From Albugo candida (taxonomy: Eukaryota > Oomycota > Peronosporomycetes > Albuginales), in contig JBDOQK010000007.1 of assembly GCA_040437565.1 (NCBI GenBank), forward strand, positions 310,001 through 374,000: DNA of 64,000 bases, read 5' to 3'. Positions 36,525 through 48,600 of the stretch are shown in pieces. Position 1 is the first letter of the stretch; each line of letters opens with the position of its first letter. The translations under genes were made by a program, and so were the position numbers. The notes below the pieces were generated by a model. The model was not told the origin of the DNA, ran no database searches, and saw nothing but the letters and a program-made list of their open reading frames with translations.

Positions 36525-39359
36525 TTATTCCGTCACAGTTCCATAAGCCGTGCTATCCTCAAGCTGATTGAGCAGATCGTTTTGGCTTGAGCCACATGGA
36601 ACCAATGCTCTTGAAAGCAAATAAGTATCAAACCTAGCAACTAAGGTCAACTTAGTACCTGACGAGTATAGTAATTCTCTTCTTATTGAGAGTTGAAATT
36701 TTCCCATCCTTTACCATATCTTGGATGGAAGCAATTGGTTCCTTCTACATAGAAAAATCAATTTCTTTGATAAAACTTGACACGAGAGCTTGGACCCTAC
36801 AAGGATGAGGGCGACATCTTGGAGCTGCACAATGGTCGGAAGAAATTTTTCTGCTTGAGCGGTCGAGTCGTACGCATTCACACACTATCGATGTTTCATG
36901 ATTGAGAGCCCGAGCACCTCAGAATACATAGTACCTCTAGAAGCTGGGATATAATGTGATGCAGCTGCGGGCTTCGACTGACACTAATCACCTTCAATAT
37001 ATATGAGTATTGCAGTCTCTCAAAGATATATTGCTTCACAACCTCCTCATTCACAATGCGGTCCAGAAATGCGGCAAGCATAGGTTCAACCATTAGGCCG
37101 AGAGTGCGCTGGTACAATCCGCAGGGTAAACCTTCCTTCCATGGCAAGCTTATCTTGCTAATCTTGAAATTGACCATTTTCACAAAATCCTCATACTGAA
37201 CCAAAGGTGACACCGCAGATGGCCACTAAAGGTACGGGTCAGAAATACTAAATTCGCTTGCATTGTCTCTTACGGGAAGCGCTTGCACTTTTGTGAGAAA
37301 TTCTCTCTGGACAGAAAGAGTGAATTTTGAGAGACTTTTCTCGGCGCTTTGACGAAAGATCGGTACGAGATCAATCATTGCGACTTTGGCTTGAATTGAT
37401 CTCGGAAACCTGGAAGAAGAGAGGCTTGATATGGTTTTGTTGAATACACTTAGCAGAACGCGCACCGTTTGGCGTAATGGAAGCCAATACTCAGCATGTG
37501 GTATGTGATATACATGCAATCGTTGTGATAAAGCATGCAAACTCGTCCGTCATTAATAATTGAGTCCGCATACAGAGCCGGAACCATCATTTGGAATAAA
37601 AAGAAGAGGTCTCTAACTGCACCAAGCAAGATTTCTGCACTGCGCTCATCAATTTTACTCGCTTCCATGAGTGTTTGATGGGCTAATTCCACCATGTCAT
37701 GAACACAAGTAGAGATCCGATAGTCTGGCATCTGGAAATACATTGGTGCAAAATCATCACCGGATTCTTGTATGCTTATGCCAGATACGGAGCTTGGGTT
37801 TCCTCTATCCAGATCTTTTCCTTTACCACAACTGCCAACATAATCCGTGTTGAACAGGCTACAACGCTCGCTGGCACCGGTGACTTTGATCGAGTCGCAA
37901 TAATTACGCCGTATGTAGTCTCGGCCCAAAGAAAGAATAGAATGAACGCGCCTTTTTGCATGAAAGCTACATAGGACACGTGAAAAAGCTTGAGTACCAG
38001 AACATCTGGTCGACGTCGACAATTTGTATCTCACTTGTGGATGTGTTCTGCGAATTTCAAAAGATGATCAGGGATGGACGGTTGGAGATCTCCAGTGCTC
38101 AATATATCCACAAATTCGCTCACCTAAAATTTTCATGTTACGAAAGGACTTTGTCTTTTTCAGAAGTGTACCGATTCCCGAAATTGGGATGCTATTGTAG
38201 CGAGAACCGAATTGTCTTCCGGGAGTTGGTTGACAAAATAATCAAGAAGCTTTTTTTCGAGGTTTCCTTGTCCTTTCCACAAGAGCGCCATCCACTTGCT
38301 GCGCAACATGGCCTTCTCTGTGAATAGTCGGTGAGAGAACTCCTTGAGCACTTCAGCGATCTGTAATATCTTTCTGTGAAAGAATGATTGTTCACTGCTT
38401 TTTGCGACTGACGATTCCGTTTCAAGTGTCGTATTTTTCGCCTCGTGAAGCCTCACAATGCTACAATCTTGATCACTCTTAATTCGTAGCTTTTTGGTTT
38501 TTGATGATTGCAGAAATGGACTTATGATGTTTTCCACGATATGCTCCGCACAACTCTCCAGAAGTTCTATTTCTATGCCCATTACTTCCGCTGCGCTCCA
38601 GAGTTCTGTACATGATACTTTATTTTCTTGTAACGACTTGACTGTGACGTTATCCTCCGGCTTTGTGACTGTAGAAGAGATACGAACAGCGTTATCTTCC
38701 CAGTGCACTAGTTCGGCAAAGAACCGGTATATGTGAGTTTCCACACGGCTTTTCTTCTTCAGCCATTGTATCTCCATTACCGTAAGAATGTTCAGGGTAG
38801 ATGCTTTGTCTACGTTTTCTTCATTATTTTCTAGATCTCTCAGCATTGTCAGCATCGCTTCTGCATTTTTTGATAGATTCGACGCCTTCACAAGTTCGCC
38901 CTCGGCAAGTAAAGCATCAATTTGATGCAGGTGAGAGTCTATTAAGATGATCTTCTCTATCAAGAGGAGCATTTTTTCTGATTTTTCGATTTGACTTCGT
39001 ATTCGCTGGCTCTCAGTGTACGAAAACACGCATTGAGCATGAAGGGAAGGCGCACAAAGCTTTTTCTCAGTCGATTTATCGGGATAGTCGACCTGTAATT
39101 GCTTCATGACTTTATGCAACTGAAAGCTCAGCTGTGAGAGAGCTGAATGCGACCCGGTATCCGGATTACTTTGCGTTATCTCGTGGTATTTGGACGCTAA
39201 TTTAATCGCTTGTTCGATTGAAATGGATGAAGAATTTGTGTAGAAAGAGGTTAACGAAGCAGTGACATCTGATCGTATTCTAGCTATCTCTGAATACGTA
39301 TTTTCAATTTTTCTGAGAAAGGTCGAATAAGTATTAGTACAATAGCAAATAGACATCAT
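36525..39359 (-). CDS. ZW10: ZW10-like kinetochore / ER-Golgi tether protein
   Basis: ZW10 is the shared subunit of the RZZ kinetochore complex and of the Dsl1/NRZ tether for Golgi-to-ER vesicles. The long first exon (39359 down to about 38160) encodes a helical N-terminus (MMSICYC; paired ATGs at 39356/39359). Middle exons around 37730-37480 give the diagnostic DMVELAHQTLMEA, LFFLFQMMVPALYADS and HNDCMYITYHMLSIG, matching the human MELAYQTLLEA...HHNNCMYIAHHLL. DLVPIFRQSAEK follows, then 37200-36960 gives KISLPWKEGLPCGLYQRTLG. The last exon ends LVRALVPCGSSQNDLLNQL, like the LIRALF C-terminus of human ZW10. Introns are about 50 nt; those in 38.15-37.75 kb are not fully resolved. It is divergent from SMU1 with about 257 bp between start codons. 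Confidence 0.9.
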
Positions 39360-39616
39360 GACCTACTGCGTCAAGTCTTCGATCGCGCTCATGCTTTTGT
39401 GGTCGTAAATAGTGTGGACAACTTTACGGAGGACACAAGCCACGAATTTGACAGCTCTAAGTCGTGACTTGACAATTGCTTGTATACAATGCTACTATCA
39501 ACATAAAAAAGTGAATCTATAAGTAATCCATTCGTTGTGAAATGCAGCGCTTTTTCAAGTGGCGTGGAAGAGCTTCCGCATTTCATGTAGTGTTACATAA
39601 ATTAGGATATTTCGTA
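39360..39616. promoter_or_regulatory. Shared divergent promoter region ZW10 / SMU1
   Basis: The ZW10 start (minus, 39359) and the SMU1 start (plus, 39617) are separated by about 257 bp, so both promoters must lie here or overlap the coding starts. No core motif is certain. Confidence 0.4.
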
Positions 39617-41388
39617 ATGCAAGAATTGGAGGTCGATGCATGTGACGCGATTCGCTTGATGCTTCAATTTTTCAAGGAGAACGGATTTTACAATTCTTTC
39701 AAAACCCTGCAAAATGAGTCGAATGTTTCTTTCAATACAGTAGAATCTGTTGAATCCTTCTTAGATGACGTTAAGCACGGACGATGGGAATCTGTGCTTC
39801 GACAAACAAAAGGTCTGGCAATCGATGCCTCCCTCATGATGGATCTGTATGAGCTCGTCATTATCGAAATGGCTGAAATGAATGAGCTTGACGTTGGGCA
39901 TCAATTATTACAGAATTCCGTTCCTATGCAGGTGATGAAAGCGACCTTCTCAGGAAGGTATGTTCATGCTATTCACCAACGATAAGCTGTTCACATATTC
40001 AAATTAGATACAAGCATCTGCAAGACACTCTGAATGCACTTCACTTTGACGAAAGTGCAGCATATGGAAAATTATCAAAGCAAAAAAGAAGGAATGAATT
40101 GGTAGCGGCATTCAAACAAGTGGTAAGCAAGGAGCATTTTTGGGCTCCAATCGTGCAATAATCAAGATATAGTAGATAAGTACCGCAGCACCATCGAGGC
40201 TACTTAGTTTATTGGGCCAAGCACTCAAATGGCAACATATGCAGGCAAGTGATGCAGCCATATCATTTTCGTGTTTTTAAAGTACTTGCAACTACAGGGT
40301 CTTCTTGTTCCGGGAACAAACTATGATCTTTACCAAGGCGTTTCAAAGCATTACCTTGTTGATCAAGTCGATGAAATGATACAGAAGTCTACAGGAAAAA
40401 TTAAGTTTTCTAAACGATGCCCACCACAATGTGCGCGATTTAGCTTGGATGGGCAAATGCTTGTAACTGGCACAAAGGACGGCTTCATCGAAGTATGGGA
40501 TTATGAGAAATGTAAATTACGGAAGGATTTGGAGTACCAAGCCAGAGTAAGTGCGATTACAAACATGGGACGACATAGAGGCAATGACAGCCCTTGTTTT
40601 AGGAGGAGTTTATGATGCATGATCAAGCCATCACTGCGGAGGGATTCAGTCTGAACGGAGACATGCTAGCGACCGGTAGTGAAAGTGGCCAGGTTAAAGT
40701 CTGGAAGATACTGAATGGTGTTTGCTTGCGCCGGTTTGATAATGCTCACTCACAAGCAGTCCACAGCATTTCTTTCTCGAAAGATAGTACCCAAGTCCTA
40801 ACCGCATCTTTTGATGAAACCGTGCGAATTCATGGACTTCGCTCTGGAAATATGCTTAAAGAGTTTCGTGGTCATAACGGTCACGTGAATTCCGCTATTT
40901 ACTCTCCTGATGGAGCAAAAGTCTTCTCATCATCTTGTGATGGAACACTTCGAGTCTGGAGCACAAAAACAGCCGAATGCATAGGTGACTTTCGTCCTCC
41001 AGATACCTCGTATAATGGTGAAATCGATGTACTTTGTGCCCTTATCGTTCCATCCAACATTGCGGACTCAAGTATGATTGTATGCACGCGTTCGACGTCC
41101 ATGTATCTTGTGAACATGGACTTGATCGTCAACCGAACGTACACAATAGATGGTATTTATGGAAGCTCGCACGGAATATTTGTATCAGCTTCATTATCAC
41201 TTTTTGGAAGCTTTTTATACGGTCTTACAGACAAAGGATATCTTGTTTGTTTCGATACTAAAAAAGAAACAGTGGAATCAGTCACTCAAGTAAGTAAGGA
41301 AGAGCCATTCGGACTTTGCTTCCATCCTCATCGCAACGTCCTTGCGACTTATGGCACTGATGGATATGTCCGCCTTTGGCGCGCATAA
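39617..41388 (+). CDS. SMU1: SMU1 spliceosomal WD40 protein
   Basis: SMU1 is a spliceosome-activation factor that works with RED in the B complex. Five exons join in frame: 39617-39957, 40008-40122, 40176-40244, 40298-40546 and 40603-41388, giving 519 residues (human 513). The start is the second in-frame Met (MQELEVDACDAIRLMLQFF), which aligns with the human N-terminus; an upstream ATG at 39542 would add 25 residues. The N-terminal LisH/CTLH region is followed by the conserved PSRLLSLLGQALKWQ and GLLVPG linker, then WD40 repeats (CARFSLDGQMLVTGTKDGFIEVW, CLRRFDNAHSQAV, LKEFRGHNGHVNSA, HPHRNVLATYGTDGYVRLW). The third intron (40245-40297) starts with GC instead of GT (CAG|GCAAGT). The p24 gene follows 100 bp downstream. 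Confidence 0.96.
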
Positions 41389-41488
41389 TAATTAATATAC
41401 ATGACTGGCTTCTTTTTGTAATTTTAATATTACATAGGGCTATTTTGTAAGCAGAATAGGCACATTTCCAAGTATTGGCGGGGAAAAA

Positions 41489-42118
41489 ATGACGTGGAAT
41501 ACTGGCTTACTTCCCCTATTTCTGCTTTTTTGCGTCTTTGACGCGGGTGTTTCACTGTTGTTTGATGTTCCATCGCATACGCAAAAATGTCTGACCGACC
41601 AAATTTCAAAGGGAAGTTTGGTTGCTATCGATTACGCTGTTGTTGGAGTTACGAAAGGGCAGACGAACGTGGGAGTACACATAACCGACCCCACATACAA
41701 AGATCTAAGACGTGACGACAACATTGACCACTCCGTAGAGAACACGGGTTCCCTGGTATTTCACGCCGAAGTAGAAGGAGACTACCAAGTGTGTTTTCAC
41801 AACCTGAACGATTATACTGCTCGCATTATGCTAGATCTCAGGTATGGCGTAGAAGCAAGAGATTACTCCGAGGTGGCGAAGCGTGAACACCTTATGCCGG
41901 TCGAGAAAGAATTACGGAAATTGGAGGATTTGGTGGATGAAATCCACAAAGATATGCTTTACATGCGTGAACGAGAATCTCTTATGCGAGAGACGAATGA
42001 GTCAACCAATTCACGCGTCTTGTGGTTTAGCTTTTTCTCAATATTGATGCTTGTGGGGATAGGATCATGGCAAATGATGTACATGAAGAAGTTCTTCAAA
42101 AGCAAAAAGCTAATTTGA
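41489..42118 (+). CDS. p24 (emp24/gp25L/TMED) family cargo-receptor protein
   Basis: Type I membrane protein of COPI/COPII vesicles between ER and Golgi. A single exon encodes 209 residues. It has a cleavable signal peptide (GLLPLFLLFCVFDAGVSL), a GOLD domain with paired cysteines (KCLTDQISKG near residue 31; DYQVCFHN near residue 107), a lumenal coiled coil around LEDLVDEIHKDMLYMRERES, one membrane helix (VLWFSFFSILMLVGIGSW) and a 12-residue cytosolic tail ending FFKSKKLI. The tail supplies the aromatic COPII signal and the KKxx COPI retrieval signal. Length and order are normal for the family. The subclass (alpha, beta, gamma, delta) is not assigned. Confidence 0.93.
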   Translation: MTWNTGLLPLFLLFCVFDAGVSLLFDVPSHTQKCLTDQISKGSLVAIDYAVVGVTKGQTNVGVHITDPTYKDLRRDDNIDHSVENTGSLVFHAEVEGDYQVCFHNLNDYTARIMLDLRYGVEARDYSEVAKREHLMPVEKELRKLEDLVDEIHKDMLYMRERESLMRETNESTNSRVLWFSFFSILMLVGIGSWQMMYMKKFFKSKKLI

Positions 42119-42409
42119 AACAAATCAAGTCTAAGGCGCAATCAAGACATCGGGCACACATTTGAACTGTTATGCCAATGAATCCGATAACGCTAATAGC
42201 AAATTGTGTCTTTCTGTTCCCTGTTTACCCCCTCCACACAAGCTCAATACTCGAGACTAACGGACTGACGCTACCTCAATTAAAACCTATGAAAAGCTGA
42301 TACCTGACATGATCCACGGAAATTTTTAGAGCCACCTGATGCCACCATTGTGTCATTGGCTAAATCTGCTACTTTAATTCGAGATTCGAAATTTCGCTTA
42401 AGATTGATA

Positions 42410-43379
42410 ATGTCTCCACCATCCGGCCGTAAAAATGCTAGTCCTCGCGATTTGCTAAACGGCGGGATACTCCAATGCGTTGAAGCAGCAACCCTCGGCA
42501 TGCCTTTCGAGGTCTGGAAAACAAGAATGGGGCGATATCGCCGAGAAACAACCCTGGAAGCTTTTCGAAATGTCTTGAAGGAAGGAGGAGGAATAGCTGC
42601 TTTCTGGGCAGGCACAGGACCAAAAATGGTGGAATCGGCGACGAAGGGAGCGATTTTGCTGTATTCGAAAGAAGCTATTGCCAATTCGTTGCTCTCTATG
42701 GGAGTTGGTGAGGGTCTGACGGGTTTCATGGCCGGCGCTGGTGGCGGTGTCTGTCAGGTTGTTGTTATGGGTCCATGTACGTTTCTTGTGACTGCTGCGG
42801 TGACGGGAGATAAGTCAATTTCAACTTCTCAACGGATACGCAATGTGTTCGCTGCCCACGGGATCAAGGTAAGAGCAATTTCCTCTACTGATTTGATGTG
42901 AACTCTCGCCACCTATATAGGGATTTTATCCGGGTGGAACAGCTATCGCTTTTCGTCAAGCAACCAATTGGGCTTCTCGTCAGGTAATTGATAATTTTTC
43001 TGCTCTCTTAAACAACTTGATTACTCAGTCGATTGTAAAGGGCTTCACAGAGATCGTACGAGGTCGTTTCAAAGTATGGTTTCACGGTGACAAAAACGCA
43101 AGGCTTACAGTGCCCCAAGAAGCAGGTTCTGGGATTATTGGAGGAGCACTTGCTTGCTGGAATCATCCTTTTGAGGTTGCACGCATCCAAATGCAGTCCG
43201 CTGCTGATCGAGGAGAACCACAACAAAATATGGTCCAAGTCTTCCGTACCGTGATAAGAGAACAAGGATATCCGGGGCTTTTCAAAGGTATAATTCCTCG
43301 TCTTGGGCTTGGCATTTGGCAGACATTATTCATGGTCACAGGTGCCAAATTAGTCAAACAAGCTTTGTCGAAAAATTAA
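42410..43379 (+). CDS. Mitochondrial carrier family (SLC25-like) protein
   Basis: Inner-mitochondrial-membrane solute carrier. Three exons (42410-42868, 42921-42983, 43029-43379) give 290 residues, the usual length, with three tandem repeats. Signatures: repeat 1 MPFEVWKTRMG and repeat 3 HPFEVARIQMQ fit Px[DE]xx[KR]. Repeat 2 has GPCTFLVTAAVTG in place of an acidic motif, so the matrix salt-bridge network lacks one acidic partner. Glycine-rich helix patterns (LLNGGILQCVEA, GIIGGALACWNHP) are present. The ATG chosen is the one before SPPSGRKNASP; the upstream open frame has no ATG. Substrate unknown. The odd second motif recalls a fungal/oomycete subgroup of uncharacterised carriers (recalled, not checked). 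BCKDH E1-beta follows on the same strand 160 bp downstream. Confidence 0.88.
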
Positions 43380-43541
43380 TCTATCGTTGTACCAGTGAAT
43401 TGCTGCGATAATAATAATAATTTTGAAGATGTACCGCAATGATTCTTTCCACCAATCACTTCAATGAGAGCCCACTTTATTGGATTGGCTGAATTAAGAC
43501 GAACTGGTTGAAGTAGAGTTGAAGTTGACTGAGAACTCATA

Positions 43542-45043
43542 ATGCGCGCATTTCGCAGCTTCTACCAAAATTTAGAGCAGCAAAAAAGGAAGAAATGCAT
43601 GAAGTTCTGCTCATTGAATGCACCTCATACGTCGTATACGGCTGCCACGATGGTCAAGACCGAAACTGACAATCGTACAGAGAAAATGAACATGGTTACT
43701 GCTATAAACGATGCTCTGAGAATCGCTTTGTCAGCCGACCCAACATCAATTGTTTTTGGAGAGGATGTAGCATTTGGAGGAGTCTTTCGTTGCACCATGG
43801 GATTGAAGCATGAATTCGGAAGCGACCGTGTGTTTAACTTTCCACTTTGTGAACAAGTTGAGTGTAAGTTAACTTTTTAGGTCATAATCTAAGAATTCAT
43901 TTTGCGTAGGGAATCGTAGGCTTCGCTATTGGCTATGCGGCCGTCGGGCATACCGCAATTGCAGAAATTCAATTTGCGGATTACATCTTCCCAGCCTTTG
44001 ATCAGGTTCCGATGTTACGATTTGGCAATAGCATAAGTGTACCTGACACTTCTCTCTGCGCCTAAGATTGTGAGCGAAGCTGCTAAGTACCGCTACCGCT
44101 CTGGTGGAGAATTTAGTTGCGGTAAATTGACAGTGCGTGCACCTTATGGTGCCGTGGGTCACGGTGGTCATTATCATTCACAATCTCCTGAGGCGTATTT
44201 TTCTCACACACCAGGACTGAAGGTTTATTTTCATGATTTATGGTAGACTCAATTGACGTTTTCTTCATAGGTGGTTATGCCTAGAGATCCAATCAAGGCA
44301 AAGGGACTACTTCTTGCATCCATAAGGGATGACAATCCAGTTATTTTCCTCGAGCCTAAAGCTTTCTATCGAGCAACCGTGGCTGAAGTATTCTTGCCAA
44401 GCTCGCAGCAATCCACAACAGAATCTTACAAATTTGTCCGCTGGTATAGGTCCCGCTGGGAGATTACATTGAACCATTGGAACGGGCAGAAATCGTCCGG
44501 CGTGGAAATGACGTTACTATTGTCGGTTGGGGATCCCAAGTAAAGCTTTTGGAAAAGGTCAGTCAGGCACGGTTATCTGTATGGTAAGTAAGTGCTCATG
44601 AGGTGAGGATTTTCAGGCGTGCGATATGGCCAACAAAATCGGGATTAGCTGTGAATTGATCGATTTGCAAACAATTCTACCTTGGGATGCTCGAACGATT
44701 GAGCAGTCCGTCCGAAAAACTGGGCGTTTAGTAGTCAGTCATGAAGCTCCAGTACGTACGAAGCTATAGTAGTTTCATGCTAGCGGTCTTATCGTCCCAA
44801 CATTGCAGAAAACAAGCGGTTTTGCCGCTGAAATTGCTGCAACAATCCAGGAACGATGCTTTCTCAGCTTGGAAGCTCCGATACAGCGAATATGCGGTTA
44901 TGATGCTCCATTTCCACTGATATTTGAGAAGGTTCTCACGTCATTTGAAATAAGGATCGTGTGCTTTTGACTTTCTTTTTTAGCACTATCTTCCTGATAC
45001 CTTGAAGATTTTTGAAGCGATCAAAAAGACAATGCAATTCTAG
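43542..45043 (+). CDS. BCKDHB: Branched-chain 2-oxoacid dehydrogenase E1 beta subunit
   Basis: Beta subunit of the thiamine-diphosphate-dependent decarboxylase that commits valine, leucine and isoleucine 2-oxoacids to breakdown in the mitochondrial matrix. Eight exons join in frame: 43542-43856, 43910-44005, 44067-44222, 44271-44387, 44450-44557, 44617-44751, 44809-44931 and 44984-45043, giving 369 residues (human 392). A basic N-terminus (MRAFRSFYQ) fits a mitochondrial presequence. Conserved blocks: [44 protein letters not shown] (catalytic-site His region), [38 protein letters not shown]. Several donors are GTT-type (GTTGAG, GTTCCG, GTTTAT). The E2 subunit of the same complex lies 6 kb away on the same strand. 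Confidence 0.95.
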
Positions 45044-45321
45044 GGCATATGTTTACGGGATACCATCTGACTAGTGTCCTCTTCTCGGTAAAATGAGCTT
45101 CGCAAAATATCAATATCTCGTTTCTTTTTCTCAATGCATTCGAGATCAATTGGGCTGGACAACATCGTTACGTAACGCTTTCTAGTACAGCTTCTTAACC
45201 AGTATCTTACAACGTCTTTTGAGTATTCATAAAGATGAACAGTTATTGTGGTTAGCGACCGCGAGGGATGCACGAGTTGTCCAGCAAAGAGCCGCATACT
45301 TAGCTGCACCTGCCGATGCAT
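45040..45321 (-). CDS. Unidentified open frame, possible terminal exon
   Basis: A 93-codon minus frame that overlaps the end of BCKDHB by 4 bp. The product has coding-like composition (CTRKRYVTMLSSPIDLECIEKKKRDIDILR) but no recognised domain. It could be a 3' exon of the large minus-strand gene upstream, or a separate small gene. No clear splice joins were established. Confidence 0.3.
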   Translation of the reverse strand: MHRQVQLSMRLFAGQLVHPSRSLTTITVHLYEYSKDVVRYWLRSCTRKRYVTMLSSPIDLECIEKKKRDIDILRSSFYREEDTSQMVSRKHMP

Positions 45322-45628
45322 GAATATGCGTAGGATAGTAGAAGCGAGATATTGTCACATTCGATACGAGACGATCTCTGTAGCGAAATGGGTGACCGCA
45401 CCCTTATTTTGTGGTATCGCTATCCAGTACAGAAAGAAATTTTGGGAGTTGCGGACTTGGCGTCTTTGAACGCGCACTGAACGTGGTAAGCAAACATCGA
45501 AATTGTCCTGCTTGTTTAGATATTTTCATTACATCTGGTTTCTTCTTCACTGTGGACGAAATATACAAAGAGCTCTTCCATTTCTGCCTCTAAGGGCCAT
45601 TTTCGTAAAGCTTGTTCGAATTGCGTGC

Positions 45629-48600
45629 CTAACCGCCACGAAACGCGCAATAAGTGATGTTGAATTCCAGAGAAGGGGGCGTTGGAATTGCTTGGGGTCG
45701 GTCGAATGCAGCGTCATAGTACCCTTTGAGCAAAGAGACGTATTGTGCCATAGCTTTCTCGACATAGATTTCAAGTCTACGCTCGAAGTATGGAGGATGA
45801 GCATTGTGTTTCAACTGGTCCGCCAACATCTTAAAGACGACATCAAGCTTGCTGACTAGCGATAAATCCACTGATAGCTCCTCATCACTCAAGCTTTCAC
45901 GAAAAATAGCATTCTTTGCGCTGCTGTGTTCTCTACGCAAGCGCGCACTTGTATCCCATCGGAGAAGATCCCGTACTGCCCGTGCGCCACTACTTTCATC
46001 TGTTTCGGAGCCTCCGGTTCCGTTAGGTGACCGAAAGATTGTTTGAGCAAGATCGCTCAACTGTGTCCAATACATTGTGACCGGTGAAGTGATAGGCGAG
46101 AATTCGCTTGCCTTAAAGTATGGCGTATTCGCAAGCAGGACTCGGTCTGAAGAACAGGGGAGTGCTAAGCGATTCGACAAGGCCATTCGATAAACCACAA
46201 GATGGCAAAATATCTTTCGGACTTCCTCATTCCAATGGAGAAAAAAGTTGAAAAAGTTTTCACGAAGAAGAGTTTCACCAAAAAGACGTTGCCGGCCATT
46301 TGGTGGAATTAAAGCTGCATTGAGTCGACATCAGAATGTGAATTTCCAGCGATAAATATGCTAATCGTACCGATGGTGGTGTACACAAACGTCATGATCT
46401 TCAGCAGAATTTCAACATGGAGCGAGCCAAGCGCTGTTTGTATTGCTTTAATGAAGTAGTCGCTGTCAAATGTGACTGAAACATTCAAAACAAATCGAGG
46501 AACTATTCCACGGACACAATCATGCTGCGATGACCATAATTGTCGACGTCCGCTTCTTGGACACGTAAACGCTGCGATCATCAAAAGTCGCTGCAAAATG
46601 GTGATTGAGTAATTGACGCTTGCTGAATCTAGGATGTTTGTTCCCTCCAGTGCAACCTGATACAGCGTATTAGTTCAATTTTAGCGTCTCAGCAAAAACC
46701 AACCTGGACAAAAGGATTCACAAGCCAATTGTTCTGAAAAATTTCGGTGAAGTCATCCAAGATAGGTGCAAGATCACGATGATGCCAATACGCTGCCCAG
46801 TAATCCTCTAGTGGGTTTTCGACATGCTCTTTAAGGCATGAGATCAATCCAATTGGTTTCAATGTGAGTGAGATCGGATTGACGCTCCCACGAGCCCGTC
46901 GGCGGCATATTTGTCGAAACAAGTTGAAGACAGCCCGAACGAGGACAAAGTAACCAGGAATGCAGTGCCATATCATGGCATTTGGTACTTTTACCTTACT
47001 TCCGTGAACTTGACCGGATTGGAAAATGCCTTGGTGCCAATACCTGACATCTCTGAACAGCGCGACGGTAAATGGTACAATCAATATACTTTCGCGTACT
47101 GGTTGCCGAAGTCGATTTAGAAAAGGTTGTAGCATCTTTTCGAGATCATTGGAGCTGATAACATTTCGGCCCATGAGCAAGGCTTGAGTTTTGCTAGAAG
47201 AAAATAAGAGTGGAATGCTGGAGAGGAAAGCTATGCAATCGCTATCTTCAAATTCTGCCATGTGCTACACAATGTACTGATAGTTTGAGCTGCTCAAAAA
47301 ATGTCAAAAAGCTTCCTACCTGTTCGAATGCGACTTTAAGAGTCACGTCCACATCTTTGTAAATCAATCTACTACTCCCCTTCGCTTTACAATATCCCTC
47401 ATTGATTACAGGCGATTCTTCGGTCTTCATATGTGCAAAAAATTGACTGAGAACAAACTGCTTGCACTCCCTCGAGTCAACTGCTCCCATATCTGTATCG
47501 ATTCGATCTACAATGCATGGTCAGCCTGCAGCGCACGAACAAGAAAGACTTTGCATACTTGGCTTGATTTCGTGCCAATCACNNNNNNNNNNNNNNNNNN
47601 NNNNNNNNNNNNNNNNNNNNNNNNNNNNNNNNNNNNNNNNNNNNNNNNNNNNNNNNNNNNNNNNNNNNNNNNNNNNNNNNNNGTAATCCTCTAGTGGGTT
47701 TTCGACATGCTCTTTAAGGCATGAGATCAATCCAATTGGTTTCAATGTGAGTGAGATCGGATTGACGCTCCCACGAGCCCGTCGGCGGCATATTTGTCGA
47801 AACAAGTTGAAGACAGCCCGAACGAGGACAAAGTAACCAGGAATGCAGTGCCATATCATGGCATTTGGTACTTTTACCTTACTTCCGTGAACTTGACCGG
47901 ATTGGAAAATGCCTTGGTGCCAATACCTGACATCTCTGAACAGCGCGACGGTAAATGGTACAATCAATATACTTTCGCGTACTGGTTGCCGAAGTCGATT
48001 TAGAAAAGGTTGTAGCATCTTTTCGAGATCATTGGAGCTGATAACATTTCGGCCCATGAGCAAGGCTTGAGTTTTGCTAGAAGAAAATAAGAGTGGAATG
48101 CTGGAGAGGAAAGCTATGCAATCGCTATCTTCAAATTCTGCCATGTGCTACACAATGTACTGATAGTTTGAGCTGCTCAAAAAATGTCAAAAAGCTTCCT
48201 ACCTGTTCGAATGCGACTTTAAGAGTCACGTCCACATCTTTGTAAATCAATCTACTACTCCCCTTCGCTTTACAATATCCCTCATTGATTACAGGCGATT
48301 CTTCGGTCTTCATATGTGCAAAAAATTGACTGAGAACAAACTGCTTGCACTCCCTCGAGTCAACTGCTCCCATATCTGTATCGATTCGATCTACAATGCA
48401 TGGTCAGCCTGCAGCGCACGAACAAGAAAGACTTTGCATACTTGGCTTGATTTCGTGCCAATCACTTTGTGATTCATGGCCAGTATTTGTTGGCGAAGAC
48501 ACTATTTTTTCTCTTTCGATAGACTTACCCTTTCTGGGACTCATAACCATCTTCGAAAGACCCTCATTAACCGCAGCTATTATTGTCGATGATGTGCTTG

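Noticed and set aside
38040-39359. First read as COG3 or another vesicle-tethering coat subunit
   Set aside because: The downstream exons contain MELAHQTLMEA-like and HNDCMYITYHML blocks and a terminal LVRALV, which are ZW10 hallmarks.
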